This document shows, in pieces, positions 1-7,531 of a stretch of 64,000 bases of DNA; positions within the stretch are counted from its first letter, which is position 1, and every line of letters begins with the position of its first letter. Source of the stretch: RGIG4097 sp964550635 (GTDB lineage: Bacteria > Bacillota > Clostridia > Christensenellales > CAG-917). The stretch lies in the NCBI GenBank assembly GCA_964550635.1, contig CAZJZV010000006.1:1-64000 (forward strand), written 5' to 3'. The translations under genes and the position numbers were made by a program. The notes below the pieces were generated by a model that searched no databases, was not told the DNA's origin, and saw nothing but the letters and a program-made list of their open reading frames with translations.

Positions 1-1500
1 GGCAAGGAACTTGATTTCAAGTATAAAGACTGCGTGAAAGAAATGGCTATGGTCAACCGCGCGTTCATCGAAATCATGATCGAAGGCGACGCGAACGGCA
101 GAGGATTCCAATATCCTATCCCCACCTACTCCATCACCCGCGACTTCGACTGGTCGGAAAGCGAGAACAATCGTCTTTTGTTCGAGATGACCGCAAAATA
201 CGGCACTCCGTACTTTAGCAACTATATCAACAGCGATATGGAACCCAGCGACGTGCGTAGTATGTGCTGCCGTCTCCGTCTCGACCTCAGAGAACTCCGC
301 AAGAAGAGCGGCGGTATGTTCGGTAGCGGTGAATCCACCGGTTCCGTCGGCGTCGTCACTATCAATATGCCTCGTATTGCATATCTCTCCGAGACCGAAG
401 CGGACTTCTTCAAGGAACTCGAACGCCTTATGGACATCTCGGCGCGTTCCCTCAAAGTCAAACGTAACGTCATCACCAAACTCCTTGACGAAGGTCTCTA
501 TCCCTACACCAAGCGTTATCTCGGCACTTTCAGCAACCACTTCTCCACCATCGGTTTGGTCGGCATGAACGAAGCGTGCCTCAACGCAAAATGGATCGGC
601 AAGGATCTTTCCGACAAGGAAGCACAAGCGTTCACGAAGAAAGTGCTCAACTTCATGCGTGAGAAACTCTCCGACTATCAAGAAATGTACGGTGATCTCT
701 ACAACCTTGAAGCGACCCCCGCAGAAAGCACTTCCTACCGTCTTGCAAAACACGACAAGGCAAAATATCCCGACATCATCACCGCATCCGAAGGCAAGGA
801 CGCCGCACCTTACTACACCAACAGTTCTCACCTTCCCGTCGGCTACACGTCGGACATCTTCACCGCACTCGACATTCAAGACGAATTGCAAACTCTCTAT
901 ACGTCGGGCACCGTGTTCCACGCGTTCCTCGGACAAAAACTCGACGATTGGAAGTCCGCCGCAAATCTCGTCAAGAAGATCGCGGAAAACTACAAACTGC
1001 CCTACTACACTCTTTCCCCGACCTACTCCATCTGCTCCGAGCACGGTTATATCGCAGGCGAAGTGTACAAGTGCCCCACTTGCGGACGCTCCACCGAAGT
1101 TTACAGTCGTATCACGGGCTACTATCGCCCCGTCCAAAACTGGAACGACGGCAAACTCGCAGAGTTCAAAGAACGCAAAACCTACGACGTTGCCAATAGC
1201 GTGCTCACCCACGTCGGCGTCATCGAAGACGGTGCGGAATGCGCTTGCGAAGAAAAGAAAGTCGGCGTAGACGGACTTCTCATCTTCACCACCAAGACTT
1301 GCCCCAACTGCAAAATGGCGAAAATGATGCTCGACAAAGCGGGTATCGCGTACACCGCAATCGACGCGGAAGAAAACAAAGAGATGACCGTTGAATACGG
1401 CGTCAAGAAAGCACCTACCCTTCTTGTTCCCAACGGAAACGGTTACGACGTTTACGACAACGCAAGCAAGATCAAGGGCTATATCGAAAGTATAAAATAA
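1..1500 (+). CDS. nrdD: Class III anaerobic ribonucleoside-triphosphate reductase, C-terminal part, with fused thioredoxin-like domain (partial)
   Basis: The frame is open from base 1, so the gene starts upstream of the window. NrdD reduces ribonucleoside triphosphates to deoxynucleotides without oxygen, using a glycyl radical installed by NrdG. Visible are the C-terminal zinc ribbon (a Cys in SICSEHG, then KCPTCG) and the glycyl-radical loop RITGYYRP, whose Gly codon is at 1117-1119. After the reductase ends, about 80 further residues form a glutaredoxin/thioredoxin-like domain with the redox motif CPNC (codons 1300-1311) and the cis-Pro motif KKAPTLL. That domain is not part of the classical E. 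coli enzyme and probably supplies electrons in place of formate. The flavoprotein reductase 55 bases downstream is the obvious partner. Identity is certain; the electron route is inferred. Confidence 0.93.
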   Translation, partial: GKELDFKYKDCVKEMAMVNRAFIEIMIEGDANGRGFQYPIPTYSITRDFDWSESENNRLLFEMTAKYGTPYFSNYINSDMEPSDVRSMCCRLRLDLRELRKKSGGMFGSGESTGSVGVVTINMPRIAYLSETEADFFKELERLMDISARSLKVKRNVITKLLDEGLYPYTKRYLGTFSNHFSTIGLVGMNEACLNAKWIGKDLSDKEAQAFTKKVLNFMREKLSDYQEMYGDLYNLEATPAESTSYRLAKHDKAKYPDIITASEGKDAAPYYTNSSHLPVGYTSDIFTALDIQDELQTLYTSGTVFHAFLGQKLDDWKSAANLVKKIAENYKLPYYTLSPTYSICSEHGYIAGEVYKCPTCGRSTEVYSRITGYYRPVQNWNDGKLAEFKERKTYDVANSVLTHVGVIEDGAECACEEKKVGVDGLLIFTTKTCPNCKMAKMMLDKAGIAYTAIDAEENKEMTVEYGVKKAPTLLVPNGNGYDVYDNASKIKGYIESIK

Positions 1501-1514
1501 CTGATTAGATACAC

Positions 1515-1541
1515 GAAAACGCCTCGCAATGAGGCGTTTTC
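1515..1541 (+). terminator. Rho-independent terminator after nrdD, overlapping the trxB leader
   Basis: A perfect 11-bp stem (1515-1525 with 1531-1541) around loop GCAAT ends in TTTT. Its 3' arm runs up to the ribosome binding site of the next gene, so it may attenuate rather than fully stop transcription into the reductase gene. Confidence 0.75.
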
Positions 1542-1554
1542 ATTGGGAGATATT

Positions 1555-2466
1555 ATGTACGATATTATCATCATCGGCGGTGGCGCGGCAGGGCTTACCG
1601 CGGCACTCAACGCAAGACGCGCGGACAAATCCGTTCTCATTCTCGAAGGGGACTGCATAGGCGGACAAATCGCACTCTCGCCAAAGGTGGAAAACTTCCC
1701 TTCCTATCCGCATATCGCGGGCAGTGAGTTCATTGATATGCTCTTTTCGCAAGTCACCGAATGGGGCGCGGAATTTGAATTTGACAAAGTCGCGTCCGTC
1801 ACCGACGACGGCGACCACTTCACCGTGAACGGCGAATACGGCACCTACACCGCGAAGGCAATCATCATCGCATCCGGCGTTCATCATCGCACTATGGGCA
1901 TCGCTCGCGAAGAAGAACTCGTCGGCAAGGGCGTGAGTTACTGCGCTCTCTGCGACGGTGCGTTCTACACCAGCGAAGACGTTGCGGTCATAGGCGACGC
2001 AAACACCGCACTCCAATATGCAAACCTTCTTGCAGGCTACTGCAAATCAGTGCATATCTGCACCCTGTTCGACAAATTCTTCGGGGATAAGGCACTCGTT
2101 GACAGCGTGCTTTCAAAACCCAACGTGACCTATACGCACAATCTTTCTCTCGTGGAATTTCTCGGCGACGACGAACTCACCGGACTCGTTTTCGAGAACA
2201 CCCAAACCCATGAAAAAGTCAACGTACCCTGCAAGGGCGTGTTCATCTGCATAGGACAAATCCCCCAAAACGAACCCTTTGCAGACCTTGTCGAGCTTGA
2301 CAAAAACGGCTATATCGTGAGCGATGAAAACTGCGCGACTTCCCACAAAGGTGTGTTCGTTGCTGGCGATTGCAGAACGAAGAAAATCCGTCAACTCGTC
2401 ACCGCAAGTGCAGACGGTAGCGTATCCGCTTTCTACGCTTGCCAATATCTCGATCTGAACAAATAA
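1555..2466 (+). CDS. trxB: Thioredoxin-reductase-like flavoprotein (NAD(P)H-dependent disulfide reductase)
   Basis: A 303-residue FAD enzyme of the thioredoxin reductase family, which passes electrons from NAD(P)H through FAD and a CxxC pair to a thioredoxin-like partner. Residues 8-13 (GGGAAG) form the FAD Rossmann loop, CALC at 130-133 followed by Asp is the redox centre (usually CATC), GDANTA at 147-152 takes the place of the usual GGGNSA nucleotide loop, and VFVAGDC near the C terminus is the second FAD motif. The ATG at 1555 follows GGGAGA by 5 bases; an in-frame TTG at 1543 has no proper binding site. Its place directly after nrdD suggests it reduces the CPNC domain fused to NrdD. The altered nucleotide loop leaves NADPH versus NADH or ferredoxin use open. 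Confidence 0.85.
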   Translation: MYDIIIIGGGAAGLTAALNARRADKSVLILEGDCIGGQIALSPKVENFPSYPHIAGSEFIDMLFSQVTEWGAEFEFDKVASVTDDGDHFTVNGEYGTYTAKAIIIASGVHHRTMGIAREEELVGKGVSYCALCDGAFYTSEDVAVIGDANTALQYANLLAGYCKSVHICTLFDKFFGDKALVDSVLSKPNVTYTHNLSLVEFLGDDELTGLVFENTQTHEKVNVPCKGVFICIGQIPQNEPFADLVELDKNGYIVSDENCATSHKGVFVAGDCRTKKIRQLVTASADGSVSAFYACQYLDLNK

Positions 2467-2480
2467 TCTGAAACACAATC

Positions 2481-2510
2481 AAAAACGGACGGTTTTCCGT
2501 CCGTTTTTTT
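2481..2510 (+). terminator. Rho-independent terminator after trxB
   Basis: A 12-bp stem (2481-2492 with 2497-2508) around a TTTT loop, with a run of seven Ts. It lies 15 bases after the stop codon. Confidence 0.9.
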
Positions 2511-2564
2511 GTCGGTTTTGCGCTTTTCAAAACAACTCAATTCCGCTAATCGCAAAAGGATATG

Positions 2565-2592
2565 AAAAAGGCACCCGTTTGAGTGCCTTTCT
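2565..2592 (-). terminator. Terminator after mscL
   Basis: On the minus strand the stem AAAGGCAC/GTGCCTTT (2583-2590 with 2567-2574) is followed by five Ts, just past the mscL stop. Confidence 0.8.
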
Positions 2593-2594
2593 TT

Positions 2595-3194
2595 TTAGTC
2601 TTTGTTTTCGGATTGTTTTTTGAGAAGTTCGCGAATGTCTTTGAGAATGTCGTCCACGGACTCTTTGTTCGCTTCCGCCGCTGCTGCTTCCGCTTCTGCT
2701 TTCGCTTGTTCTGACGCCGCGACTTCGTCACGTTTTGCTTTGATTGCTTTGAGTTCTTTTCTCGTTGCAACACTACCCTTGAGAGTCGCTTTTTCTTCTT
2801 CGGTCAGGGATGCGATGAAGTCGGCATCTTTCTTGAGTCCGGAGAAACCACCGCGCACGGAGTTGATGAGTTTGACGATCGCAAACAACACGACTGCGGT
2901 GAGCAAGAAGTTGATGATTGCCATGATGAAGGAACCCCAATCAATATAGACGGATTTGGTGAGGTCGGCAAGTTCTTTTGCGCATTCAACGCCGTTTGCA
3001 TCCTTCGGGACGAGCATGGTGATAAGTCCGTTGAGGTCGCCCATAGGAATCCAATTGATAAGGGGCTTGAAGATGTTGTTGACGAGAGCGGTTACGATTG
3101 CGGTGAACGCTGCGCCTACAATCATACCTACGGCGAGGTCAACGACGTTGCCTTTCGTTATAAAGGCTTTGAATTCGTTAAGAATTTTTTTCAT
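2595..3194 (-). CDS. mscL: Large-conductance mechanosensitive channel MscL
   Basis: MscL is a homopentameric membrane valve that opens under membrane tension and releases solutes during osmotic downshock. The start MKKILNEFKAFITKGNVVDL, the first helix with VGMIVGAAFTAIV and the second helix SFIMAIINFLLTAVVLFAIVK are classic for the family. At 199 residues it is longer than the usual 120-150 because of a charged, Ala/Glu/Lys-rich C-terminal tail (about residues 140-199) that should form a helical bundle. The ATG at 3194 follows AAGGAGAGAAC; a longer reading to 3251 adds residues unlike the family and overlaps the promoter. It stands alone between its own promoter and terminator. Confidence 0.95.
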   Translation of the reverse strand: MKKILNEFKAFITKGNVVDLAVGMIVGAAFTAIVTALVNNIFKPLINWIPMGDLNGLITMLVPKDANGVECAKELADLTKSVYIDWGSFIMAIINFLLTAVVLFAIVKLINSVRGGFSGLKKDADFIASLTEEEKATLKGSVATRKELKAIKAKRDEVAASEQAKAEAEAAAAEANKESVDDILKDIRELLKKQSENKD

Positions 3195-3222
3195 TTGTTC
3201 TCTCCTTAGATATAGTGTGATT

Positions 3223-3251
3223 ATAATAATACTTTTGTATCGGCTTGTCAA
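3223..3251 (-). promoter_or_regulatory. Sigma-A type promoter for mscL
   Basis: TTGACA (3246-3251) and TATTAT (3223-3228) with a 17-base spacer on the minus strand, 29 bases before the mscL start. Confidence 0.7.
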
Positions 3252-3294
3252 ATCGTGCCGCGAGAATACGCAAACAAATTTTTGAAATTGGGTG

Positions 3295-3323
3295 TTGACA
3301 AACGATATGCGCTATGATAGGAT
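3295..3323 (+). promoter_or_regulatory. Sigma-A type promoter for the thiamine-transporter leader
   Basis: TTGACA (3295-3300), a 17-base spacer and TAGGAT (3318-3323) place the transcript start at about 3330, just before the TPP aptamer. Confidence 0.75.
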
Positions 3324-3327
3324 ATTG

Positions 3328-3397
3328 GTGCTAGGGGTGCCCCTAAAGGCTGAGATCATACCCTTCAACTTGTGAGATAATCCTCGCGTAAGGAAGC
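3328..3397 (+). promoter_or_regulatory. TPP riboswitch (THI element)
   Basis: The conserved TPP aptamer blocks appear in order: CTAGGGGTGCC, then GGCTGAGA, then ACCCTTCAAC, then GATAAT and GCGTAAGGAAGC. TPP binding normally lowers expression of thiamine genes. The next gene encodes a ThiT-type thiamine transporter, which agrees. The downstream hairpin at 3432-3460 is the likely expression platform. Confidence 0.92.
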
Positions 3398-3431
3398 AAA
3401 TTCCGATGCAAGACAACCGTCTTCAAAAGTT

Positions 3432-3460
3432 TGAACCCCCGGCGTTTCGGAGGTTTTTTT
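3432..3460 (+). terminator. Expression-platform terminator of the TPP riboswitch
   Basis: AACCCCCG pairs with CGGAGGTT (one C.A mismatch) around GCGTTT and is followed by seven Ts, about 35 bases after the aptamer and 70 bases before the transporter start. It should form when TPP is bound. Confidence 0.7.
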
Positions 3461-3528
3461 GTTGCCTACGAGCGTCGCCCTAACTGCAGGTGAGCAAAAG
3501 CAGAATTTCATCTCGGAGGCAAAAACAA

Positions 3529-4896
3529 ATGTTTAGCACCACACTTCTTGCAGTTAAAACTGCTTTTCGGTTCACAGACGATCCGCTCGTCGCGCTCATC
3601 CTGTACTTCACGATTGCGCTTATAGGCGCGGGCGCACTGCTTGCTTTCTTCGTCTGGAAGTTCAAAAAAGACCGCCTGAAAGAGTTTGGCAAAACCGCTC
3701 TCGCTCTCTTCGTCGGCTACGCAATCGGCATCATCGTCATCATGGCAAAAATCACCGCGGACGACATTAAAGCGTCTGCCGATATGGAAACCTACGGCAT
3801 GCTTTTCTATCCCCTTTTGTCCTTGCTCGTCATCGCTGTCGCAGGGGGTATCTCTTCTCTCATCGCTTCATTCTTCAGTTCTAAAGCAGTCAAAATCGTG
3901 GGTGCGGTTACGGGGCTCGGCGTTGTCGGCGCATTCATCGCGGTGATGGTCGAAATGAGCAAATATTTCCAACTCGTCAAGGGCTACTACCCCGGCGCAA
4001 ATACCACGGGACTCATCGTGTCCGCAGTGGTTTGTATGGCTCTCATCGCCGTCATCTATCTCATCGGCAACAAGACGAATATCAGCGACACTCGTTCAAT
4101 CGTCTACGGCGCAATCGCTATCGCACTTTCTTTCGCACTCTCCTACGTCCGCTTTTTCAAAATGCCACAGGGCGGCTCGGTCACCTTTGCAAGTCTGCTC
4201 CCCCTGCTTATCTATTGTTTCATGTTCGGCACGAGAAAAGGCGTTATCGTCTGCCTTGTCTACGGCACTCTGCAAGCAATACAAGATCCGTGGATCATCC
4301 ACCCCATGCAATTCTTGCTCGACTATCCCCTTGCATTCGGACTTGTCGGAATTAGCGGTATCTTCATGGAAAAGAACGTTTTCAAAGGCAAAAAAATACC
4401 CGCCTTTTTACTCGGCGGTATCCTTGCCGTAACCCTGCGTTTTGCCTGTCACGTTTTCTCGGGTGTGTTCGCTTTCGCGGATATGGCAGATCTTGACTCC
4501 TGTTCGAGCGTATGGGCGTATAGCCTTGCGTACAACTCGTTTGCCTTTATGGATATGGCGATTTGTCTTGTCGCGGGATGCTTGCTTTTCGGCTCGAAAA
4601 CCTTTGCAAATCAGGTATCTCGCTCAAGCGGACTGCGCCGTAGAAACGCAGTAGTTATTGACGACGAGCAAGACGGAAACGACGAAATCGAAAGCGTGGA
4701 AACTGTCGAAATCGACGGCGCAAGCAAAACCGCCGTTGAAACAGTCTCAAACAACACCGTCAATCCGTCCATAAAAACAACGGACGTTGAAAATGAAACT
4801 TCCGTTGAAACGGCAAGCGATATAAATGAAACCCCGCTTGAAACCGTTGAAAACGCAGACGAAACAATCGCCGACAATTCCACCGAAAACGTTTGA
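3529..4896 (+). CDS. thiT: ThiT-type thiamine transporter (ECF S component) with extra membrane domain and acidic tail
   Basis: About 455 residues. The ThiT/YuaJ domain lies roughly at residues 190-370 with the family motifs FFKMPQGGSVTFASLLP, then HPMQFLLDYPLAFGLVGISG, which bind thiamine in the membrane. ThiT works with the shared ECF energising module, not encoded here. Ordinary ThiT has about 180-200 residues; here some 180 residues with 4-5 predicted membrane helices precede it, and about 90 residues of Glu/Thr/Val-rich acidic repeats (TVEI, SVET, AVETV) follow. The ATG at 3529 has GGAGG 9 bases upstream; a GTG at 3490 lacks one. The TPP riboswitch and the convergent thiamine pyrophosphokinase gene support the substrate. 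The role of the added domains is unknown. Confidence 0.88.
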   Translation: MFSTTLLAVKTAFRFTDDPLVALILYFTIALIGAGALLAFFVWKFKKDRLKEFGKTALALFVGYAIGIIVIMAKITADDIKASADMETYGMLFYPLLSLLVIAVAGGISSLIASFFSSKAVKIVGAVTGLGVVGAFIAVMVEMSKYFQLVKGYYPGANTTGLIVSAVVCMALIAVIYLIGNKTNISDTRSIVYGAIAIALSFALSYVRFFKMPQGGSVTFASLLPLLIYCFMFGTRKGVIVCLVYGTLQAIQDPWIIHPMQFLLDYPLAFGLVGISGIFMEKNVFKGKKIPAFLLGGILAVTLRFACHVFSGVFAFADMADLDSCSSVWAYSLAYNSFAFMDMAICLVAGCLLFGSKTFANQVSRSSGLRRRNAVVIDDEQDGNDEIESVETVEIDGASKTAVETVSNNTVNPSIKTTDVENETSVETASDINETPLETVENADETIADNSTENV

Positions 4897-4959
4897 TTTT
4901 CAAGCAAACTTTTCAACAATGCAACACTAATTATCAATCATTCCTAATTTTCCTTTATG

Positions 4960-4990
4960 AAACGAGCGCGAAAACTTTTCGCGCTCGTTT
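4960..4990. terminator. Bidirectional terminator between thiT and thiN
   Basis: A 15-bp perfect inverted repeat (4960-4974 with 4976-4990) with A and T runs at its ends, midway between two convergent genes. Confidence 0.85.
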
Positions 4991-5013
4991 TGCTTTTGGA
5001 TTTTGAAACTTTT

Positions 5014-5613
5014 CTATTTGGTCAGGTGGTGGAAAATCAACGCTCTGCCTTTCACGATTTCAAGGTGTACGTCCCCTTCCGCCACGTTTGATATTCCCCT
5101 TGTGTCGTAGGGGGTCAAGGTCAGATTTTCAAGTGGGTATTCAAGTCCCGACGAGTGTGCGACAGTGCATTCGCAACCCCACGGAATTATGGATACTGTT
5201 TCCCCTTTCACCGCGGAGAAATTCACTTCTCCGTCCGCTACGAAAAGGTCGAGTTCGTCTTCGCGTGCGACTGCTTTCACTCCGAGTTTGTTTGCGAGCG
5301 CAAGCAAAGAGTAGTTGCCCATAACGTGGTCTTCCCTGCCCCCCGTCGCGCCGTAGATTTCGATTTCATCCGCGCCAAGCACGTCCACTGCATATTCGAC
5401 GGACAACGTGCCGTCCGTATCGTTTTTGTGGGGGTTGTGTTTCACGACGCTTACTCCGTCCGCAATTTCGCCTTGATATGAATCGAAGTCCCCGATGAAA
5501 ACGTCGGGGGTGCCGTCGTAGAAAAGGACGCCGCCGTCCGCGCATATGACCTTGTCCGCGGATATTTTGCGGTTGACTTTTTTGCCTGCATTTAACACAA
5601 TCGCTACTTTCAT
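5014..5613 (-). CDS. thiN: Thiamine pyrophosphokinase
   Basis: Transfers pyrophosphate from ATP to thiamine, making TPP in the cytoplasm. The 199-residue protein has the family motifs ADGG (25-28), IGDFDS (40-45, substrate and Mg binding) and KNDTD (63-67), and a C-terminal beta domain with TRGISN. The ATG at 5613 begins MKVAIVLNAG, as in relatives; the TTG two codons earlier is less likely. It faces thiT, so transporter and kinase form a thiamine salvage pair, and TPP, the product, is the ligand of the riboswitch on thiT. Confidence 0.93.
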   Translation of the reverse strand: MKVAIVLNAGKKVNRKISADKVICADGGVLFYDGTPDVFIGDFDSYQGEIADGVSVVKHNPHKNDTDGTLSVEYAVDVLGADEIEIYGATGGREDHVMGNYSLLALANKLGVKAVAREDELDLFVADGEVNFSAVKGETVSIIPWGCECTVAHSSGLEYPLENLTLTPYDTRGISNVAEGDVHLEIVKGRALIFHHLTK

Positions 5614-5721
5614 AATCAAATTCTACCACAAAAACTGCGTTTTTCAAGCAAAAAGTGTATATTTACTATTGAAAAGGTTTTTTTCTTGTGTTAATATTTA
5701 TTTATCAAGAAGGAGGTGCCT

Positions 5722-6645
5722 ATGCAACAGTTCAAAATGCCAAGCTTCGACGGCTATGAAATTTTCGTCACACTTTGGGACGACGTCGATACCCCCAAGG
5801 GCGTCATCCAAATTTGCCACGGTATGAGCGAGTACGCAGGACGCTACGACCTTCTTGCTAAATATCTCAACACCAAGGGCTATATCTGCTTTGCCGACGA
5901 CCACCGCGCTCACGGTAGGACGGAAAGCGATAAGTCCCGCGGAAAACACCCCGGCAATATCTTCGAGAAAACACTCTACGATCAACTCTTCTTCCGTGAG
6001 TGGCTCAAAGACAAATATCATCTGCCCGTCTTTTTCCTTGGACACAGTTACGGCAGTTTCATCGGACAAGCGTTTGCGCAGTGCGACACGGGCTGCAAGG
6101 CTATCGGACTTCTCGGCACGGCGTATTGCAATCCCACGTTCAAACTGGGCGCAATAGCGGTTGCCCCTATCCGCGCGATTGCAGGCAACTGGCGCCCGAA
6201 ATTCGTCAATAAGGCAAGCGACCTTCTCTTCCGCTACAAAGGGGATCACGGTCCGTCCCAATGGTTGACGAGAGATCTCGAATGGAGAAAAGGTTTCCTT
6301 GCAGATCCGCTCTGTCGCACGAATATGAGCGTCAACTTCTGCTATCACCTGCTCCTTGACACAAGCAAACTCTACTCCAAAAAATCCCCATCCCGACTCT
6401 CCCCCACCACGTCAATCGCAATGTTCTGCGGAACGGGTGATCCGATAGGCGGTTTCGGCAAAAAGGTCAAAAAACTCGATGACTTCTACCGCGCCAACGG
6501 CGTGCCCACCGAACTTCATCTCTACGAAGGCGGACGACACGAAATCCACGGAGAAACGAACCGCGCAGAAGTCTGGAAAGACATATCCGACTTTTTCGAC
6601 AAATTCATCATCTACGACCAAACGACCATAGACGACCTAATGTAA
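5722..6645 (+). CDS. Alpha/beta hydrolase, monoacylglycerol-lipase-like (Hydrolase_4)
   Basis: A 307-residue soluble serine hydrolase. The oxyanion region QICHGMSEYAGRYD (30-43), the HRAHGRTE motif (61-68), the nucleophile elbow GHSYG (Ser109), an Asp in CGTGDPIGG and a His in YEGGRHEIH are the usual triad and loops of the lysophospholipase/monoacylglycerol lipase group. The substrate is probably an acylglycerol or lysophospholipid, but that is family-level inference. AGGAGG lies 5 bases before the ATG at 5722. It stands alone and ends in a strong terminator. Confidence 0.85.
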   Translation: MQQFKMPSFDGYEIFVTLWDDVDTPKGVIQICHGMSEYAGRYDLLAKYLNTKGYICFADDHRAHGRTESDKSRGKHPGNIFEKTLYDQLFFREWLKDKYHLPVFFLGHSYGSFIGQAFAQCDTGCKAIGLLGTAYCNPTFKLGAIAVAPIRAIAGNWRPKFVNKASDLLFRYKGDHGPSQWLTRDLEWRKGFLADPLCRTNMSVNFCYHLLLDTSKLYSKKSPSRLSPTTSIAMFCGTGDPIGGFGKKVKKLDDFYRANGVPTELHLYEGGRHEIHGETNRAEVWKDISDFFDKFIIYDQTTIDDLM

Positions 6646-6649
6646 CAAA

Positions 6650-6675
6650 AAAACGCACTCAACCGAGTGCGTTTT
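6650..6675. terminator. Bidirectional terminator between the hydrolase and the XRE gene
   Basis: An 11-bp stem AAAACGCACTC/GAGTGCGTTTT (6650-6660 with 6665-6675), loop AACC, T-rich on both sides. Confidence 0.85.
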
Positions 6676-6680
6676 ATTTG

Positions 6681-6926
6681 TTAATGATTATCGTCAAGCG
6701 TTTCCTTGTCAAACAACGGTGAATTGAAAAACTCTTCAAGGCTTATTCCAAAACCCGCACAAATAGCAAAAAGCGTATGCACTTTCACCGACTGACTTTT
6801 TCTTTTCCTAATAGATGACAAAGTCGATTGCGGAACTCCGCTTTTCATTGATAGTTGGTATTTGTTCATCTTGTTTTGCATACACAACTGTTCGATTCTC
6901 AACGCTATAGCATCTGCCAACAACAT
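6681..6926 (-). CDS. XRE-family helix-turn-helix regulator (small)
   Basis: 81 residues, essentially one Cro/CI-type DNA-binding domain: MNKYQLSMKSGVPQSTLSSI (from residue 20) is the helix-turn-helix and KVHTLFAICAGFGISLEEFF the typical following helices. GGAGGTGGCACT precedes the ATG. It is divergent from the SLOG-like gene 105 bases away and both are clearly AT-richer than their neighbours, so it probably controls that gene and itself. Such small XRE proteins often come with mobile or accessory genes; no toxin-like partner is visible on its own strand. Confidence 0.85.
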   Translation of the reverse strand: MLLADAIALRIEQLCMQNKMNKYQLSMKSGVPQSTLSSIRKRKSQSVKVHTLFAICAGFGISLEEFFNSPLFDKETLDDNH

Positions 6927-7031
6927 AGTGCCACCTCCATTTATACCACTATGTTATTTTGCGAAATAAAATTTTTACTACGATGTGTCGTATTATTGCA
7001 ATTTTTATAAATTTGTGCTAATTTATTGAAT

Positions 7032-7484
7032 ATGATAATTACTTTTTGCGGGCATTCAGATTTTAATAAGAACGAGAAAATACACTCGCAAATCGTCTGC
7101 TATCTCAAATCTTTAGCAGAACATAATAAAATAGATTTCTACCTTGGAAACTATGGAGCTTTCGATTTTTTCGCCGAATCCTGCTGCCTTACTATTAAAA
7201 GTTTATATTCGCACGTAAAACTAATTTTTGTTACGCCGTATCAAGACGAAATCTATCTTAAATCAAAAACCCTTTATCATCATTTTGACGAAATAATCTA
7301 TCCGGAAATAGAACGCGTTCCAAAAAAGTACGCCATAAATTTTAGAAATAAATATATGATTGACAATGCCGACATTGTTGTCGCGTATGTTAATAATCAT
7401 ATAGCAAGCAACTCGTTTAAGATGATTGAATACGCAAAATCAAAGGGAAAAACCGTTGTAAATTTTGCAGAACGGATATATTAA
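7032..7484 (+). CDS. SLOG-superfamily protein (YpsA/DUF1273-like nucleotide-binding fold)
   Basis: About 150 residues. It opens with MIITFCGHSDF, then DFYLGNYGAFDFFAES, VPKKYAINFRNKYMIDNADIVVAYV and a C-terminal GKTVVNF, the pattern of small Clostridia proteins in the SLOG (SMF/DprA-LOG) superfamily, thought to bind nucleotide-derived ligands. No activity can be assigned. The ATG at 7032 is preferred over a TTG two codons earlier. The gene is notably AT-rich and sits opposite an XRE regulator, as in an acquired two-gene cassette. Confidence 0.7.
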   Translation: MIITFCGHSDFNKNEKIHSQIVCYLKSLAEHNKIDFYLGNYGAFDFFAESCCLTIKSLYSHVKLIFVTPYQDEIYLKSKTLYHHFDEIIYPEIERVPKKYAINFRNKYMIDNADIVVAYVNNHIASNSFKMIEYAKSKGKTVVNFAERIY

Positions 7485-7489
7485 AAAAT

Positions 7490-7517
7490 AACCCGACTAA
7501 ATTGTCGGGTTAATTTT
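7490..7517. terminator. Terminator after the SLOG-like gene
   Basis: Stem AACCCGAC/GTCGGGTT (7490-7497 with 7504-7511) followed by AATTTTTTA; A-rich before it, so it can also serve the convergent GtrA-like gene. Confidence 0.8.
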
Positions 7518-7531
7518 TTATTTGTAATTTT

